Origin: CALEUX01 sp964608615
GTDB taxonomy: Bacteria; Bacteroidota; Bacteroidia; Bacteroidales; Marinilabiliaceae
Length of the DNA: 56,677 bases
NCBI GenBank assembly: GCA_964608615.1
Contig: CAZSQG010000015.1
Coordinates: 1-56,677, forward strand
Direction of reading: 5' to 3'
Shown one piece after another: positions 45,004-54,325 of the stretch (position 1 is the stretch's first letter; every line of letters begins with the position of its first letter). The notes beneath the pieces were generated by a model. That model was not told the origin of the DNA and did no database searches. It saw nothing but the letters and a program-made list of their open reading frames with translations. The position numbers and the translations under genes were made by a program.

Positions 45004-46014
45004 TTAGTTCAGAACTTTTAAATCATCTATGCAAACAAAAGCAGGCGTAAGCATTTCGCCTCCTTCACTAAGAACAGATGAGGTTAAATTCAATGTAATA
45101 CGGTTTACTTGACCCAGTGATGACAGATCAACATTGGTCCAATTGCCAATAATGAAATCTCGTTTGTTGTTATCTGATCGGTAATCAGCCAGATAGAAAT
45201 CAACTTTTCCTGTAGAGTTTTCATTGTTATCATAGCCTTCAAAGGTCAATAAATACCAATCCTTTAGATTGTTTGTGTCACCTCCGAAGTGTCTTATTTC
45301 GTCAGTACCATATTTAATAACCAGATAAGTTAATGTTGAATTGCAAACTGAAATACTTCCAACAAGATGGTTTTTACCATCCTCAAACCTAATGGCACTT
45401 ATATAGGGCGACGGGGATTGATTGTAAAGAAGAAAGACATTATCATTAGTATTATCATTAGTAGCGAAGGCACTATAAATATCAGTTGAAGTTGTCACCT
45501 GACTGTAAATATTGCTCATACCAAAACCTGTCCATTGGGTTTCTGAAGTTGCAGTGACCGGGAAGAGAACTCCTTTGGATGAAAACCAAGAGCTTTCATC
45601 AGGCAAATTCAAGCCAACATCATAGCCGTCAGTAAGTGAAAAATCATCAAAATCGATCTGAATAATTGTCTTTACCGGAATTCCAATAGAATCTTTGCCC
45701 TGGGGATTTTCAACAACAAAACTGTATATATCTTCTCCCAATTTGCTTGATATATGTTTAAAAGTTTTAGTGGTGATGCTTTTTTCTCCGTTTAAATACC
45801 ACTGATAACGGGAGTTATAATCGTATGTGATTTTTGGTGATATTATAATGGTGTCCTTTACCTCCAACTCATAACCCTCTTCCGGCATATCAATAAAAAT
45901 TGTTGGCGAAGGAATCTCTTTCTCGTTGTCTTCGCATGATTCAGTGAATAATAAAACTGAAAACAATGCAAAAACAAAGCAGTACTTTAATATTATTTCT
46001 TTGAAAAATATCAT
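45004..46014 (-). CDS. DUF4465 lipoprotein
   Basis: This 336-residue protein has a lipoprotein-type signal ending LLFTESC, followed by the acidic stretch EDNEKE that resembles the Bacteroidota lipoprotein surface-export signal. Residues about 30-120 form an Ig/PKD-like domain (YELEVKDTIIISPKITYDYNS), and residues about 125-336 match the DUF4465 pattern (IDFDDFSLTDGYDVGLNL, WTGFGMSNIYSQV, FICIDD-like C-terminus, here FVCIDDLKVLN). DUF4465 proteins are predicted surface beta-sandwich, possibly carbohydrate- or ligand-binding. Function unknown. Lies upstream of the TlpA-like gene's downstream region on the same strand. Confidence 0.75.
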   Translation of the reverse strand: MIFFKEIILKYCFVFALFSVLLFTESCEDNEKEIPSPTIFIDMPEEGYELEVKDTIIISPKITYDYNSRYQWYLNGEKSITTKTFKHISSKLGEDIYSFVVENPQGKDSIGIPVKTIIQIDFDDFSLTDGYDVGLNLPDESSWFSSKGVLFPVTATSETQWTGFGMSNIYSQVTTSTDIYSAFATNDNTNDNVFLLYNQSPSPYISAIRFEDGKNHLVGSISVCNSTLTYLVIKYGTDEIRHFGGDTNNLKDWYLLTFEGYDNNENSTGKVDFYLADYRSDNNKRDFIIGNWTNVDLSSLGQVNRITLNLTSSVLSEGGEMLTPAFVCIDDLKVLN

Positions 46015-46020
46015 TCTTTA

Positions 46021-46285
46021 AATCCTTATTGCTATTTCAGGTTAAATAATTACCATACACTTAGCCTATAAATCAAATATAATGTAAGCTACAAAGAAAG
46101 ATGAACTTCGTACCAGGGAGAAATGAAAGCAATAAGTTTTTTGTGTAACGCTGTGCCTTCTTGGTGGAATCTTTGTATCATTAAATTTATTTCATGTCAA
46201 TATATTAATTATGGGCCTCATTGAATTATGTTACAACAAAAGTGGGAAAAATAGATGGATTATGTTGATTGTTTTTAAGGATTCA
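46021..46285. other. Intergenic region
   Basis: I see no gene, repeat or clear signal in these 265 bases other than AT-rich sequence before the DUF4465 start. Confidence 0.4.
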
Positions 46286-47716
46286 TTATAACTTTTGTTC
46301 TAAAGCACGATCAAGAAAAGCGGGCAATTGCTGAACATCAATCCGTTTGGCAATAATCTTTTTATCCTTATCCAAAACAAATATCATAGGAGTGCTTTTA
46401 ATATCGTAGAAATTTCTGAATTGACTCCGATTATATGGGTCATAAACGTTTATCCATCCAATCATTCCATGTTCATTAATAAACTCTGTCCATTTATCAT
46501 GGTCGTTAAGGTTATAAACGGCAAAAACCTGTATTCCTTTACTCTGGTATGGTTCAAAAACCTCTTTGTAAAGAGCGGGAATTTCTTTTTTACAATGTCC
46601 GCAATCGGGTTCATAAAAAGCAACAATAGTTATTGGAGAGTTTATTTCGTGTAATCTGTAATACTCACCATTAATCCCTTCCAATTTCATGTCGTAAGCC
46701 ACTTTACCAAGCAAGGTAGGCCTAATCTCCTCAACTCGTTTACCAAGAGTAGATATAAATTCCTCAGATGCCCAATAAGCTTCACCCGAAAGATAATATT
46801 TGTCGGCTAGAGCTACCATAGTTGCATCCATTCCCATTATTTGGCTGCTATTGGCATGATTAAAAATAAATTGCACCATGTAGCGAAACATTTCTTTATT
46901 ACCACGGGCCAGTTCAATTAACCGTATAGATTGGCTGGTAACTGTATCAGGAATGGGAATTAAAATCTGGTTAAAATAACGTTCAAGCTTGCTATGAAAA
47001 AATGGGGTACGAGTAAGCCGTTCATCTGTAAGATCAATATTATCAAAAAAGTGATCTTTCATGTACCAGGCTTTTTTAAAGTGTAAAACAGAATCCGGAT
47101 TCTGGGTCCCTTGAGGTAATTCAAATTCCGGTATAGATACTTCCTGAACACCTTTAACAAAAGAGGCTATGAAGCTACCTTTGTGGTTGGTTTCAATTTC
47201 TTTCCAATATTGTTGAACCTGATTGTTTATAGTCTCAAGCTGGTTATTAAGAGATTCCTTTTGATCAGATTCGATATCAACATCTTTCAGTTTTTCTCTT
47301 AAGCTATTGGCCTGTTTACCTTTTTCTTCCATAAATTTTTGAAGTTCAAGGAATACCTGCGGTTCTTTTGCTCCCTTTATTTTTAGGGTGGTATAAAAAT
47401 CGATGGTGTCAGTTTCAAGTGAGAAATGCTGTTCTTTATCAATCAAAATATCAAAGAATTTGCCATTAGGAAAATAGAAAAGATAAATCCCACCGGGTAA
47501 ACTTTCTGTACCAGAGAAAACGGCATTGCCTTTAGAATCAATTGTTACTGTATCTTTTACATAGATTTGTTTATTTGAATGGTAACCAAGAATCACATCC
47601 TTATTGTTAAAACCATTAACTTTTAACTGTATCTGATAGCCTTGCTGAGCAAAAAGATACATGGGAAACAGCATTATTACAGAAACAAAAAAGAATAGAA
47701 TTGTTAATCTTTTCAT
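46286..47716 (-). CDS. TlpA-like thiol-disulfide oxidoreductase with N-terminal DUF4369/DUF5106
   Basis: This 476-residue protein has a signal peptide (MKRLTILFFFVSVIMLFPMYLFAQ), a DUF4369-like N-terminal domain (about 25-120), a helical middle (DUF5106-like, about 125-330) and a C-terminal thioredoxin fold with the active-site CxxC in FYEPDCGHCKKEIPAL (about residues 370-385). It is a periplasmic redoxin of the type common in Bacteroidota. It probably reduces or oxidises protein disulfides. Upstream, 157 bases away, is the aminopeptidase P gene on the same strand. Confidence 0.87.
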   Translation of the reverse strand: MKRLTILFFFVSVIMLFPMYLFAQQGYQIQLKVNGFNNKDVILGYHSNKQIYVKDTVTIDSKGNAVFSGTESLPGGIYLFYFPNGKFFDILIDKEQHFSLETDTIDFYTTLKIKGAKEPQVFLELQKFMEEKGKQANSLREKLKDVDIESDQKESLNNQLETINNQVQQYWKEIETNHKGSFIASFVKGVQEVSIPEFELPQGTQNPDSVLHFKKAWYMKDHFFDNIDLTDERLTRTPFFHSKLERYFNQILIPIPDTVTSQSIRLIELARGNKEMFRYMVQFIFNHANSSQIMGMDATMVALADKYYLSGEAYWASEEFISTLGKRVEEIRPTLLGKVAYDMKLEGINGEYYRLHEINSPITIVAFYEPDCGHCKKEIPALYKEVFEPYQSKGIQVFAVYNLNDHDKWTEFINEHGMIGWINVYDPYNRSQFRNFYDIKSTPMIFVLDKDKKIIAKRIDVQQLPAFLDRALEQKL

Positions 47717-47872
47717 TTTTAAGATTATTTATGTTAATGTTTTGGGGTTAAAAATCAATCACCAATTATTATCGAACCCATGTGTTCAATCAACAATTGT
47801 GCCTTTGTTTAATAAAATCGATAATCCTTTTTATAACCGGTGTTAAGTTAATAATGAAATGGGGTTATTGGT

Positions 47873-49651
47873 TCAAAGCGGACTGGTTTTTTCTTTCAAC
47901 CATTTAGTATGTGGTTCATCAAGGAGTGGACTTATCATTTCAAATACTTTTAGGTGGTATTGATTTAGCCAGTCTGTTTCCTGCTGAGTTAAAATTTCTT
48001 TATTAATAAGGTTTTTGTCTATTGGACAAAGTGTCAGTGTTTCAAATTTAAGGAAATTTCCAAAGGCTGATTCATTGGCAGGTATACAAAGAATAAGATT
48101 CTCAATGCGAATACCGTATTCGCCATTGCGATACATTCCGGGTTCGTTTGAAGTGATCATTCCTGCCTCAATGCTAATTCCATTGTCTTGTGGTCGAATG
48201 CTTTGTGGGCCTTCATGAACATTAAGGAAGTATCCAATTCCATGTCCGGTGCCATGTCCATAATTAAGTCCACGTTCCCATAAGGCTTTACGCGCCAGAA
48301 TGTCAAGATGTACACCCCGGGTGCCTTCAGGGAATATTGCTGTGGCCAGACCAATGTGACCCTTCAGAACCAGCGTATAATCGTCCTTTGCCTGATTTGA
48401 AACCTCTCCCAGAGCAATGGTACGTGTAATATCCGTTGTTCCACCAGGGTATTGTCCTCCGGAATCAATCAGGTATAATCCTTTGGCCTTTAGTTTTATA
48501 TCTGATTTGGTGGATACATTGTAATGCACAATGGCTCCATGCTGTTCATACGCCGAAATGGCGGCAAACGATTCTCCTGAAAAGCCAGCTTGTTCTGAAC
48601 GGAAAGCCTTCAATTTTCTGGCGGCTGAAAGTTCGGTAACATTTTCTTTTTCAACAGTATATTCAATCCATAACAAAAATTTAACCATGGCAACCCCATC
48701 ATGTATCATGGTTTCTCTGAAATGGTTTATTTCAGTTTCAGTTTTCTTCGATTTCAATCGGGTTATTATACTAAGGCTCTCTTTTTTTGTTGTTTTTGAA
48801 GGGAGCGATGCAAAAACAGCTGAATTGATCCGGGAAGGATCAATAAGAACGACAGCATTATCGGATATTTCTTCCAACTGGCGATAAAAATTATCATACA
48901 TATATACTTTCACATCGTCAGCAGAGAGTTCACGTGCTATTTGGGCTGTTAATTTGTGGGGATTAATAAACAACCTTACCTGATCGTTTGTCACTATTAG
49001 AAAGGCATGAAAAACAGGATTAAAGCAAACATCAGTACCTCTGAGATTTAAAGCCCATGCAATTTCATCTAATGAAGTTGAAATATAGTGCGAGATGTTT
49101 TCGTGGGCCATAACTTTTCGAATGTTTTGAAACTTCTCATTACGAGTTTGTCCATTCCACATCTGATCGTGAATAAAAACCGTGTCATCCGGAATTTGTG
49201 GGCGGGTGTCCCAAATTTCTTCGGCAGGAGTAACGGTTGTGTCGAGTTGGATTCTATTGTTTCGAAGCTGACGAGATATTTCTCTCATTCTTGATAATGA
49301 AATAACTGCTCCGTTTACTCCAACCTTATTGCCAGGCATGAGAACATCTGAGAGCCACGAAGCGATATTGGGTACACCCGGTTCTCCATCACGGAATAAT
49401 TGAATGTGATCATGGTCTAACTGTTCCTCGGCCTGAAGATAATACCGTGAGTCTGTCCATAAAACGGCTTCTTCGGATGTAACCACCAGAGTGCCGGCTG
49501 AACCGGTAAATCCACTAAGCCATTCGCGCACTTTCCAGTGTTCGGCAGGGTATTCACTTAAATGGGGATCTCCTGATGGTATTATACATGCATTTAAACC
49601 GTAGGTATCCATTTTACTCCTAAGTGCTAATAATCTTTCAGGTATCTGCAT
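47873..49651 (-). CDS. Aminopeptidase P family (M24B) Xaa-Pro peptidase
   Basis: This 592-residue protein is a three-domain aminopeptidase P: two creatinase-like N-terminal domains (about 1-315) and the pita-bread catalytic domain. The metal ligands are visible in LYLIDSGGQYPGGTTDITRTIALG (Asp and Asp), HGTGHGIGYFLNVHEGPQSI (His), GMITSNEPGMYRNGEYGIRIENL (Glu and Glu). The enzyme removes an N-terminal residue preceding proline. No signal peptide is seen, so it is cytoplasmic. It divides from the TonB receptor gene, with about 225 bases between. Confidence 0.93.
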   Translation of the reverse strand: MQIPERLLALRSKMDTYGLNACIIPSGDPHLSEYPAEHWKVREWLSGFTGSAGTLVVTSEEAVLWTDSRYYLQAEEQLDHDHIQLFRDGEPGVPNIASWLSDVLMPGNKVGVNGAVISLSRMREISRQLRNNRIQLDTTVTPAEEIWDTRPQIPDDTVFIHDQMWNGQTRNEKFQNIRKVMAHENISHYISTSLDEIAWALNLRGTDVCFNPVFHAFLIVTNDQVRLFINPHKLTAQIARELSADDVKVYMYDNFYRQLEEISDNAVVLIDPSRINSAVFASLPSKTTKKESLSIITRLKSKKTETEINHFRETMIHDGVAMVKFLLWIEYTVEKENVTELSAARKLKAFRSEQAGFSGESFAAISAYEQHGAIVHYNVSTKSDIKLKAKGLYLIDSGGQYPGGTTDITRTIALGEVSNQAKDDYTLVLKGHIGLATAIFPEGTRGVHLDILARKALWERGLNYGHGTGHGIGYFLNVHEGPQSIRPQDNGISIEAGMITSNEPGMYRNGEYGIRIENLILCIPANESAFGNFLKFETLTLCPIDKNLINKEILTQQETDWLNQYHLKVFEMISPLLDEPHTKWLKEKTSPL

Positions 49652-49876
49652 CTCATTAAAATTTTATCATTAATTCATTTTGTTTGTTAATAGGCTATCT
49701 TTTATTGTCAATTAAAGACCATGAGTTATCCACAAAAAAATGGTTTTATAGAGTTTTGTTATCGATTGAAATCCAGGGCCAGGGAGGTTATTATCAGATG
49801 AAGATAATAAAAAATAAAAATTAATTCATCATAAACCTCTACTTTTAGCCGATGTTAAACTTTATAAATTTTTAAA

Positions 49877-51928
49877 ATGATACAACTAGATTTATTTAAG
49901 AAGACTGCTAGTCTTAATTTTAAAAGATGGATGGGTAAAAATTATGCCGTATTTAATACGCTTAAAAAGGAAATTAGAATTGGATTTCTTCTCACATCCT
50001 ATTTAAGCTGTTTAGGTTTTCACGCTACATTTGCTCAGGTTGATACTGCTTTGATAACTAAAAAAGTTAAACTCAACGAAGTGGAGGTTGCCGCGCGCCG
50101 GTCGCCGGCTCTTTATTCTGAAGTGGGAAGAGTTGTCACGGTGCTTTCGAGGGCTCAGATTGAAGCCATGCCGGTTCAGAGTGTCCAGGAGCTTTTGCGC
50201 TATGCCATGAGTGTGGATGTGCGTGAGAGAGGGCCGCTGGGCATTCAGGCTGACATCAGCATTAGGGGAGGCTCTTCCGATCAGGTAATGGTGTTACTTA
50301 ACGGGGTAAATATTACAGATCCGCAAACCGGGCACCATACGCTAAATTTACCTGTTGATCTGCAGAGCATTGACCGTATTGAAATATTGCTGGGTTCTGC
50401 CTCACGAGTTTACGGTCCAAATGCTTTTAGCGGTGCCATAAATATCATTACCGGTGCATCCGATCAAAACAAAATCAAAGTTAGTAGTCTGGCCGGTGAA
50501 CACGGTCTATACAGTACTGGTATAAGTACAACATTGCAATCGGGCGTGTTAAAAAACTTCATATCCGTTCATAAAGGAGGCAGCAATGGTTACATCTCCA
50601 ACACCGATTTTGAAGTGCTGAACCTTTTTTATCATGGACAACTACAATTAAATAACGATAAGCTGGCCTTTCAGATTGGACAAACCAACAAATCATTTGG
50701 CGCCAATTCGTTTTATTCAGCAACTTATCCTAACCAGTTCGAAGAAACACGCACTACCTTCGCTTCACTTTCTTTTGAAACAGGAACAAAGATTAAACTT
50801 CGTCCGAACCTTTATTGGCGTCGTCATCACGACCGGTTTGAGTTGTTTCGCGATTTTAACAATGCAGCTTCATGGTATACCGGACACAATTATCATCTTA
50901 CCGATGTCATCGGAGCAGGCATAAATGCTGTAATTCCATCTAAATACGGAAATACCTCCATTGGAGGAGAAGTTAGAGGTGAGAGCGTCTGGAGCAATGT
51001 TTTGGGTGTTCTCATGGATGAACCTATGAGTGTGCCAGGTGAGGCAGGGGCTAGCTTTACCAAAAGTTTTATACGTAATAATGTTTCGGTTTTTCTGGAA
51101 CACAATTATTCAGTTGGAGGATTTAGTCTCTCAGCAGGTGTGCTTATGAATCAGAATTCCCAATTGGGCTATGGTGTTGATTTCTTTCCGGGTGTTGATT
51201 TGAGCTACTGGATTACACCCCAATTAAAATGGATGGCCAGCTATAATAACTCATTACGTTTACCCACGTTTACCGATCTTTTTTATTCAGGAGCCACCAA
51301 TGAAGGTAACCCAAACCTTAAGCCCGAAGAAGCAACCACTATTGAAACCGCATTAATACTGACAAATGGTTGGTACAACACTCAGGTCGGTGTGTTTTAC
51401 CGTAAAGGAAAAAACCTTATTGACTGGGGGCGTCTTGCGGATGAAACAAAATACACCACTTCTAATATAAACAGCGTAAATGCATTGGGAATAGAGCTTT
51501 CTGCAGTTATTGATTTTACCATGATAATTCCAGGTCAACAATGGTTAAGGAATTTTAATATGAACTATTCATATGTTCATCAGGATAAAAAGGCTGATCA
51601 GGGGTATGAATCAGCGTATGTATTGGATTATCTGCGTAATAAGCTGAATATTGGTTTTGAGCACGGTACCGGTTTGCGAAACATTTATGCAACATGGAAT
51701 TTCCTTTACCGCGACCGGGTTGGTTTTTATAATGTCTCTGCAATAAACCAGATAAAGTCATACAGTGATTTTTGGCTTACTGATGTTCGATTAACATGGA
51801 AACGAAAGAATCTGCGGATATTTGCAGAGGCGTCCAACCTGTTTGATGAAAAATATGCCGATTTGGGCGAGTTGATCCAACCCGGGAGGTGGATTAAAGG
51901 TGGGATTCAGATAGATTTGGGATTCTAA
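49877..51928 (+). CDS. TonB-dependent receptor, BtuB-like
   Basis: This 683-residue outer-membrane protein has a long N-terminus with signal (about 35-54, GFLLTSYLSCLGFHATFAQ), a TonB-box-like region (LNEVEVAARR, about 66-75), the plug domain (about 80-195, with SIRGGSSDQVMVLLNGVNI and RVYGPNAFSGAINIITG), and a barrel ending in FDEKYADLGELIQPGRWIKGGIQIDLGF. The C-terminal F fits outer-membrane insertion. The class imports scarce ligands such as cobalamin or iron chelates; I see no convincing cobalamin riboswitch upstream, so the ligand is unknown. The ATG at 49877 or that of residue 19 may be the start. Confidence 0.9.
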   Translation: MIQLDLFKKTASLNFKRWMGKNYAVFNTLKKEIRIGFLLTSYLSCLGFHATFAQVDTALITKKVKLNEVEVAARRSPALYSEVGRVVTVLSRAQIEAMPVQSVQELLRYAMSVDVRERGPLGIQADISIRGGSSDQVMVLLNGVNITDPQTGHHTLNLPVDLQSIDRIEILLGSASRVYGPNAFSGAINIITGASDQNKIKVSSLAGEHGLYSTGISTTLQSGVLKNFISVHKGGSNGYISNTDFEVLNLFYHGQLQLNNDKLAFQIGQTNKSFGANSFYSATYPNQFEETRTTFASLSFETGTKIKLRPNLYWRRHHDRFELFRDFNNAASWYTGHNYHLTDVIGAGINAVIPSKYGNTSIGGEVRGESVWSNVLGVLMDEPMSVPGEAGASFTKSFIRNNVSVFLEHNYSVGGFSLSAGVLMNQNSQLGYGVDFFPGVDLSYWITPQLKWMASYNNSLRLPTFTDLFYSGATNEGNPNLKPEEATTIETALILTNGWYNTQVGVFYRKGKNLIDWGRLADETKYTTSNINSVNALGIELSAVIDFTMIIPGQQWLRNFNMNYSYVHQDKKADQGYESAYVLDYLRNKLNIGFEHGTGLRNIYATWNFLYRDRVGFYNVSAINQIKSYSDFWLTDVRLTWKRKNLRIFAEASNLFDEKYADLGELIQPGRWIKGGIQIDLGF

Positions 51929-51940
51929 AAAATTCACTTC

Positions 51941-51997
51941 AAAAGGCACAGTAGTTTACAATAGGAGAATTACCTATTGTCTTCTATTGTGCCTTTT
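51941..51997 (+). terminator. Terminator after the TonB receptor
   Basis: Outer arms AAAAGGCACA and TGTGCCTTTT pair over ten bases, and inner arms ACAATAGG and CCTATTGT form a second stem within the loop. It lies 13 bases after the stop. The outer right arm ends in T residues. Confidence 0.75.
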
Positions 51998-52119
51998 ATA
52001 GTAAAAAAGATACAGGCAAAGGAATAAAGCGAGCTATAAGTAAAGGTGTAAAAATGAAGTTAGCAGGTGGTTAATAGTTATCCCTTCCGTCTTCCTTTTA
52101 CCTTTCTATTTCGAGGTGG

Positions 52120-52401
52120 TGGAATTTTGTTGTGTTAGTTTTTAACCATTATCACCAAACCCTAAACCCTTATCCGGCTTCAAAAACTACGCTTCGCTAC
52201 GTTTTGTCAGACGGGACTACGCTTCGCTCCAAACCTAAACTCTATCCCGAAGTAAATAAATATCCGGCATCGGGATTCACTTCGTTCAAACCCTAAACCC
52301 TAAACCCTAAACCCTAAACCCTTATCCCGCTTCAAAAACTAGGCTTCGCTACGTTTTGTCAGACGGGACTACGCTTCGCTCCGACTCTCAACTATAATTA
52401 A
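52120..52401. repeat. Telomere-like and palindromic repeat block
   Basis: A duplicated segment (GCTTCAAAAACTA followed by GCTTCGCTACGTTTTG and CAGACGGGACTACGC) occurs at about 52179-52230 and 52331-52381. Between them lie copy 5 of the dispersed palindromic element (52243-52293) and four perfect CCCTAAA units (52291-52318). No gene is supported. Confidence 0.8.
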
Positions 52402-54222
52402 TTATAATGTAAAAATCTGCATTTCACATTTTTTGCAATCAAACTTAAGCAAGTAGCTTTTTCTTTCTGACTTAAGAATCAAATCATCAGGGCGGGCTTG
52501 TGGATTTTCACGCGGGCATAAATCTGTTGCATACCTTATGCAGTGTTTGGTGGTCATAACCTGTTTGCTACCTTGGGGTTCAGTAATCTCCATGCCGTAA
52601 GCAATGTTTTTTACGCCATGTTGCTCATAAAATTCCTTAGCCAGATGATTTAATACATTACTCTCAAATGAACCTAAAGCGTCAGGATATGGGTGTGAGG
52701 TTTTTGTAATTTGGTATTCGTAGCGTACATATTTATTCAGACGTTCTTTTATGTGAATCTCAGCCAAATCGCGTCTTATACCATTAATGACTGAAACGGG
52801 AATAAATAATGGTTGTTGCAGATCAATTTTAACTATTTGCGGTATAAATGGGGTGTTTCCCCATTTTAAAAGTTGAATTTTAATCTGCTCAAGAGCTTTT
52901 TCTGGTTTTTGTGCAGTTTCTTTAACTAAATCTGGTTCAAAAGTTGAAGCAATGCCATCCTCATCTTTTAGCTCGCATTTAATGCCTTTAATGGTTTCTG
53001 AGAATAAAAGATCAATAGCTATTTTACGATCATTTAAACTGTTGTCTAAATTTTTATTAAACAAATGATCATAATTCCTATAGATGGTTGCTCCCGAATA
53101 GAGGCCTTTGGTACTCTGTGAGTAAATCTTATTTCCCTGTACAACATCAGCTTTTAGCCCTGAGAGTTGCATGTTTCTGTCGAAAAAGCAAAGGCCGTCA
53201 CCATTGTTAATTTGCTTAGATGTTTGAATAACAAAATAATTTAGTTCAACTTTAATAACCTCACTAATTTTTTCACCTAACGATTTTGGTGTATGCATTG
53301 ACCAGATTCCTTTTTGACGTCCAGCAAGAAAATAGGTGGAAAAGCCACGCGAAAAAGATTTTTCAGGTTCTGGTATAAAACTGTTGCGGACATTGCCCGA
53401 TGAACTACGCTCCAGAATAGGATTGTTTTCAATAATCGTGTCAAGGGCCTTTCGGTAATGAGCTGTAATGTTTTTAACGTAGGAGGTATCTTTTAGGCGT
53501 CCCTCAATTTTAAAGCTCGAAATTCCGGCGTCAATCAACTCTGTTAATTTATCAGAAAGGTTCAGATCTTTAAGTGATAACAGGTATTTGTTTTGAACTA
53601 AAGTTTTTCCGTTTGTTGTTTCAAGTGAATAGGGGAGACGACAGGGTTGGCTACATTCACCGCGGTTTGCACTTCGTTGGGTTGATACATGGCTCATATA
53701 GCATTTGCCACTGTACGATACACATAAAGCACCATGTACAAAGAACTCTAGGGGTATAGTGGTTTTTTTGCGAATTTCTCTGATTTGATCAATGTTTAGC
53801 TCCCGTGCAAGTACAACCTGCTGAAAACCTGAGTCTTCCAAAAATTTTACTTTCTCAATAGTGCGGTTGTCAGTCTGAGTACTGGCATGAAGAGGAATAG
53901 GAGGGAGGCTCATCTGCAATATTCCCATATCCTGAACAATGATGGCATCAGCACCTAAGTGGTAAACTTCCCATATAAGCTTTTCAGCCTCCTCCAGCTC
54001 ATTGTCAAAAAGCAATGTGTTAATAGCTACATAGACTCTTGCATGGTACAGATGTGCATGGTTAATAAGGATGGCGATATCTTCCAGACTATTTCCAGCA
54101 GCTTTACGGGCACCAAATTTATTGGCTCCAATATAAACAGCATCGGCTCCATGATCAATGGCCGCTATGCCGCACTCCAGATCACGTGCAGGTGCTAATA
54201 GTTCCAGTTTTTGTTTTTTCAT
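52402..54222 (-). CDS. Peptidase U32-family protein (collagenase-like)
   Basis: The start giving MKKQKLELLAPARDLECG is used; the longer open frame adds 45 residues without homology. The 606-residue protein shows the U32 pattern: ELLAPARDLECGIAAIDHGADAVYIGA, PLEFFVHGALCVSYSGKCYMS and GECSQPCRLPYS with conserved cysteines, then SFKIEGRLKDTSYVKNIT. A long extra C-terminal part ends with cysteine clusters (CIRYATDLCPREN and CKKCEM), which suggest an Fe-S cluster. Related U32 proteins are RNA hydroxylases (RlhA, TrhP) rather than proteases. Whether this one acts on 23S rRNA or tRNA is inferred from the family. It is convergent to nothing and followed by the GH16-fold gene's downstream terminator region. 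Confidence 0.85.
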   Translation of the reverse strand: MKKQKLELLAPARDLECGIAAIDHGADAVYIGANKFGARKAAGNSLEDIAILINHAHLYHARVYVAINTLLFDNELEEAEKLIWEVYHLGADAIIVQDMGILQMSLPPIPLHASTQTDNRTIEKVKFLEDSGFQQVVLARELNIDQIREIRKKTTIPLEFFVHGALCVSYSGKCYMSHVSTQRSANRGECSQPCRLPYSLETTNGKTLVQNKYLLSLKDLNLSDKLTELIDAGISSFKIEGRLKDTSYVKNITAHYRKALDTIIENNPILERSSSGNVRNSFIPEPEKSFSRGFSTYFLAGRQKGIWSMHTPKSLGEKISEVIKVELNYFVIQTSKQINNGDGLCFFDRNMQLSGLKADVVQGNKIYSQSTKGLYSGATIYRNYDHLFNKNLDNSLNDRKIAIDLLFSETIKGIKCELKDEDGIASTFEPDLVKETAQKPEKALEQIKIQLLKWGNTPFIPQIVKIDLQQPLFIPVSVINGIRRDLAEIHIKERLNKYVRYEYQITKTSHPYPDALGSFESNVLNHLAKEFYEQHGVKNIAYGMEITEPQGSKQVMTTKHCIRYATDLCPRENPQARPDDLILKSERKSYLLKFDCKKCEMQIFTL

Positions 54223-54263
54223 GCTAATAAAGCGCAAGCTTAAATAAGAATATTGAATAAAAT

Positions 54264-54299
54264 AAAAAAAACCGGCTTGCTCCCAAAAGCAAATGCCGG
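54264..54299 (-). terminator. Terminator of the GH16-fold gene
   Basis: Minus-strand stem TCCGGC/GCCGG with an inner TTTGCT/AGCAA stem, followed by eight T residues. It lies about 27 bases after the stop codon at 54326. Confidence 0.85.
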
Positions 54300-54325
54300 A
54301 TTTTAAACATAATATAAAGGTAAGG

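Noticed and set aside
49660..49876. Possible cobalamin riboswitch before the BtuB-like receptor
   Set aside because: I could not find the B12-box-type consensus or a convincing fold in the 220 bases upstream.
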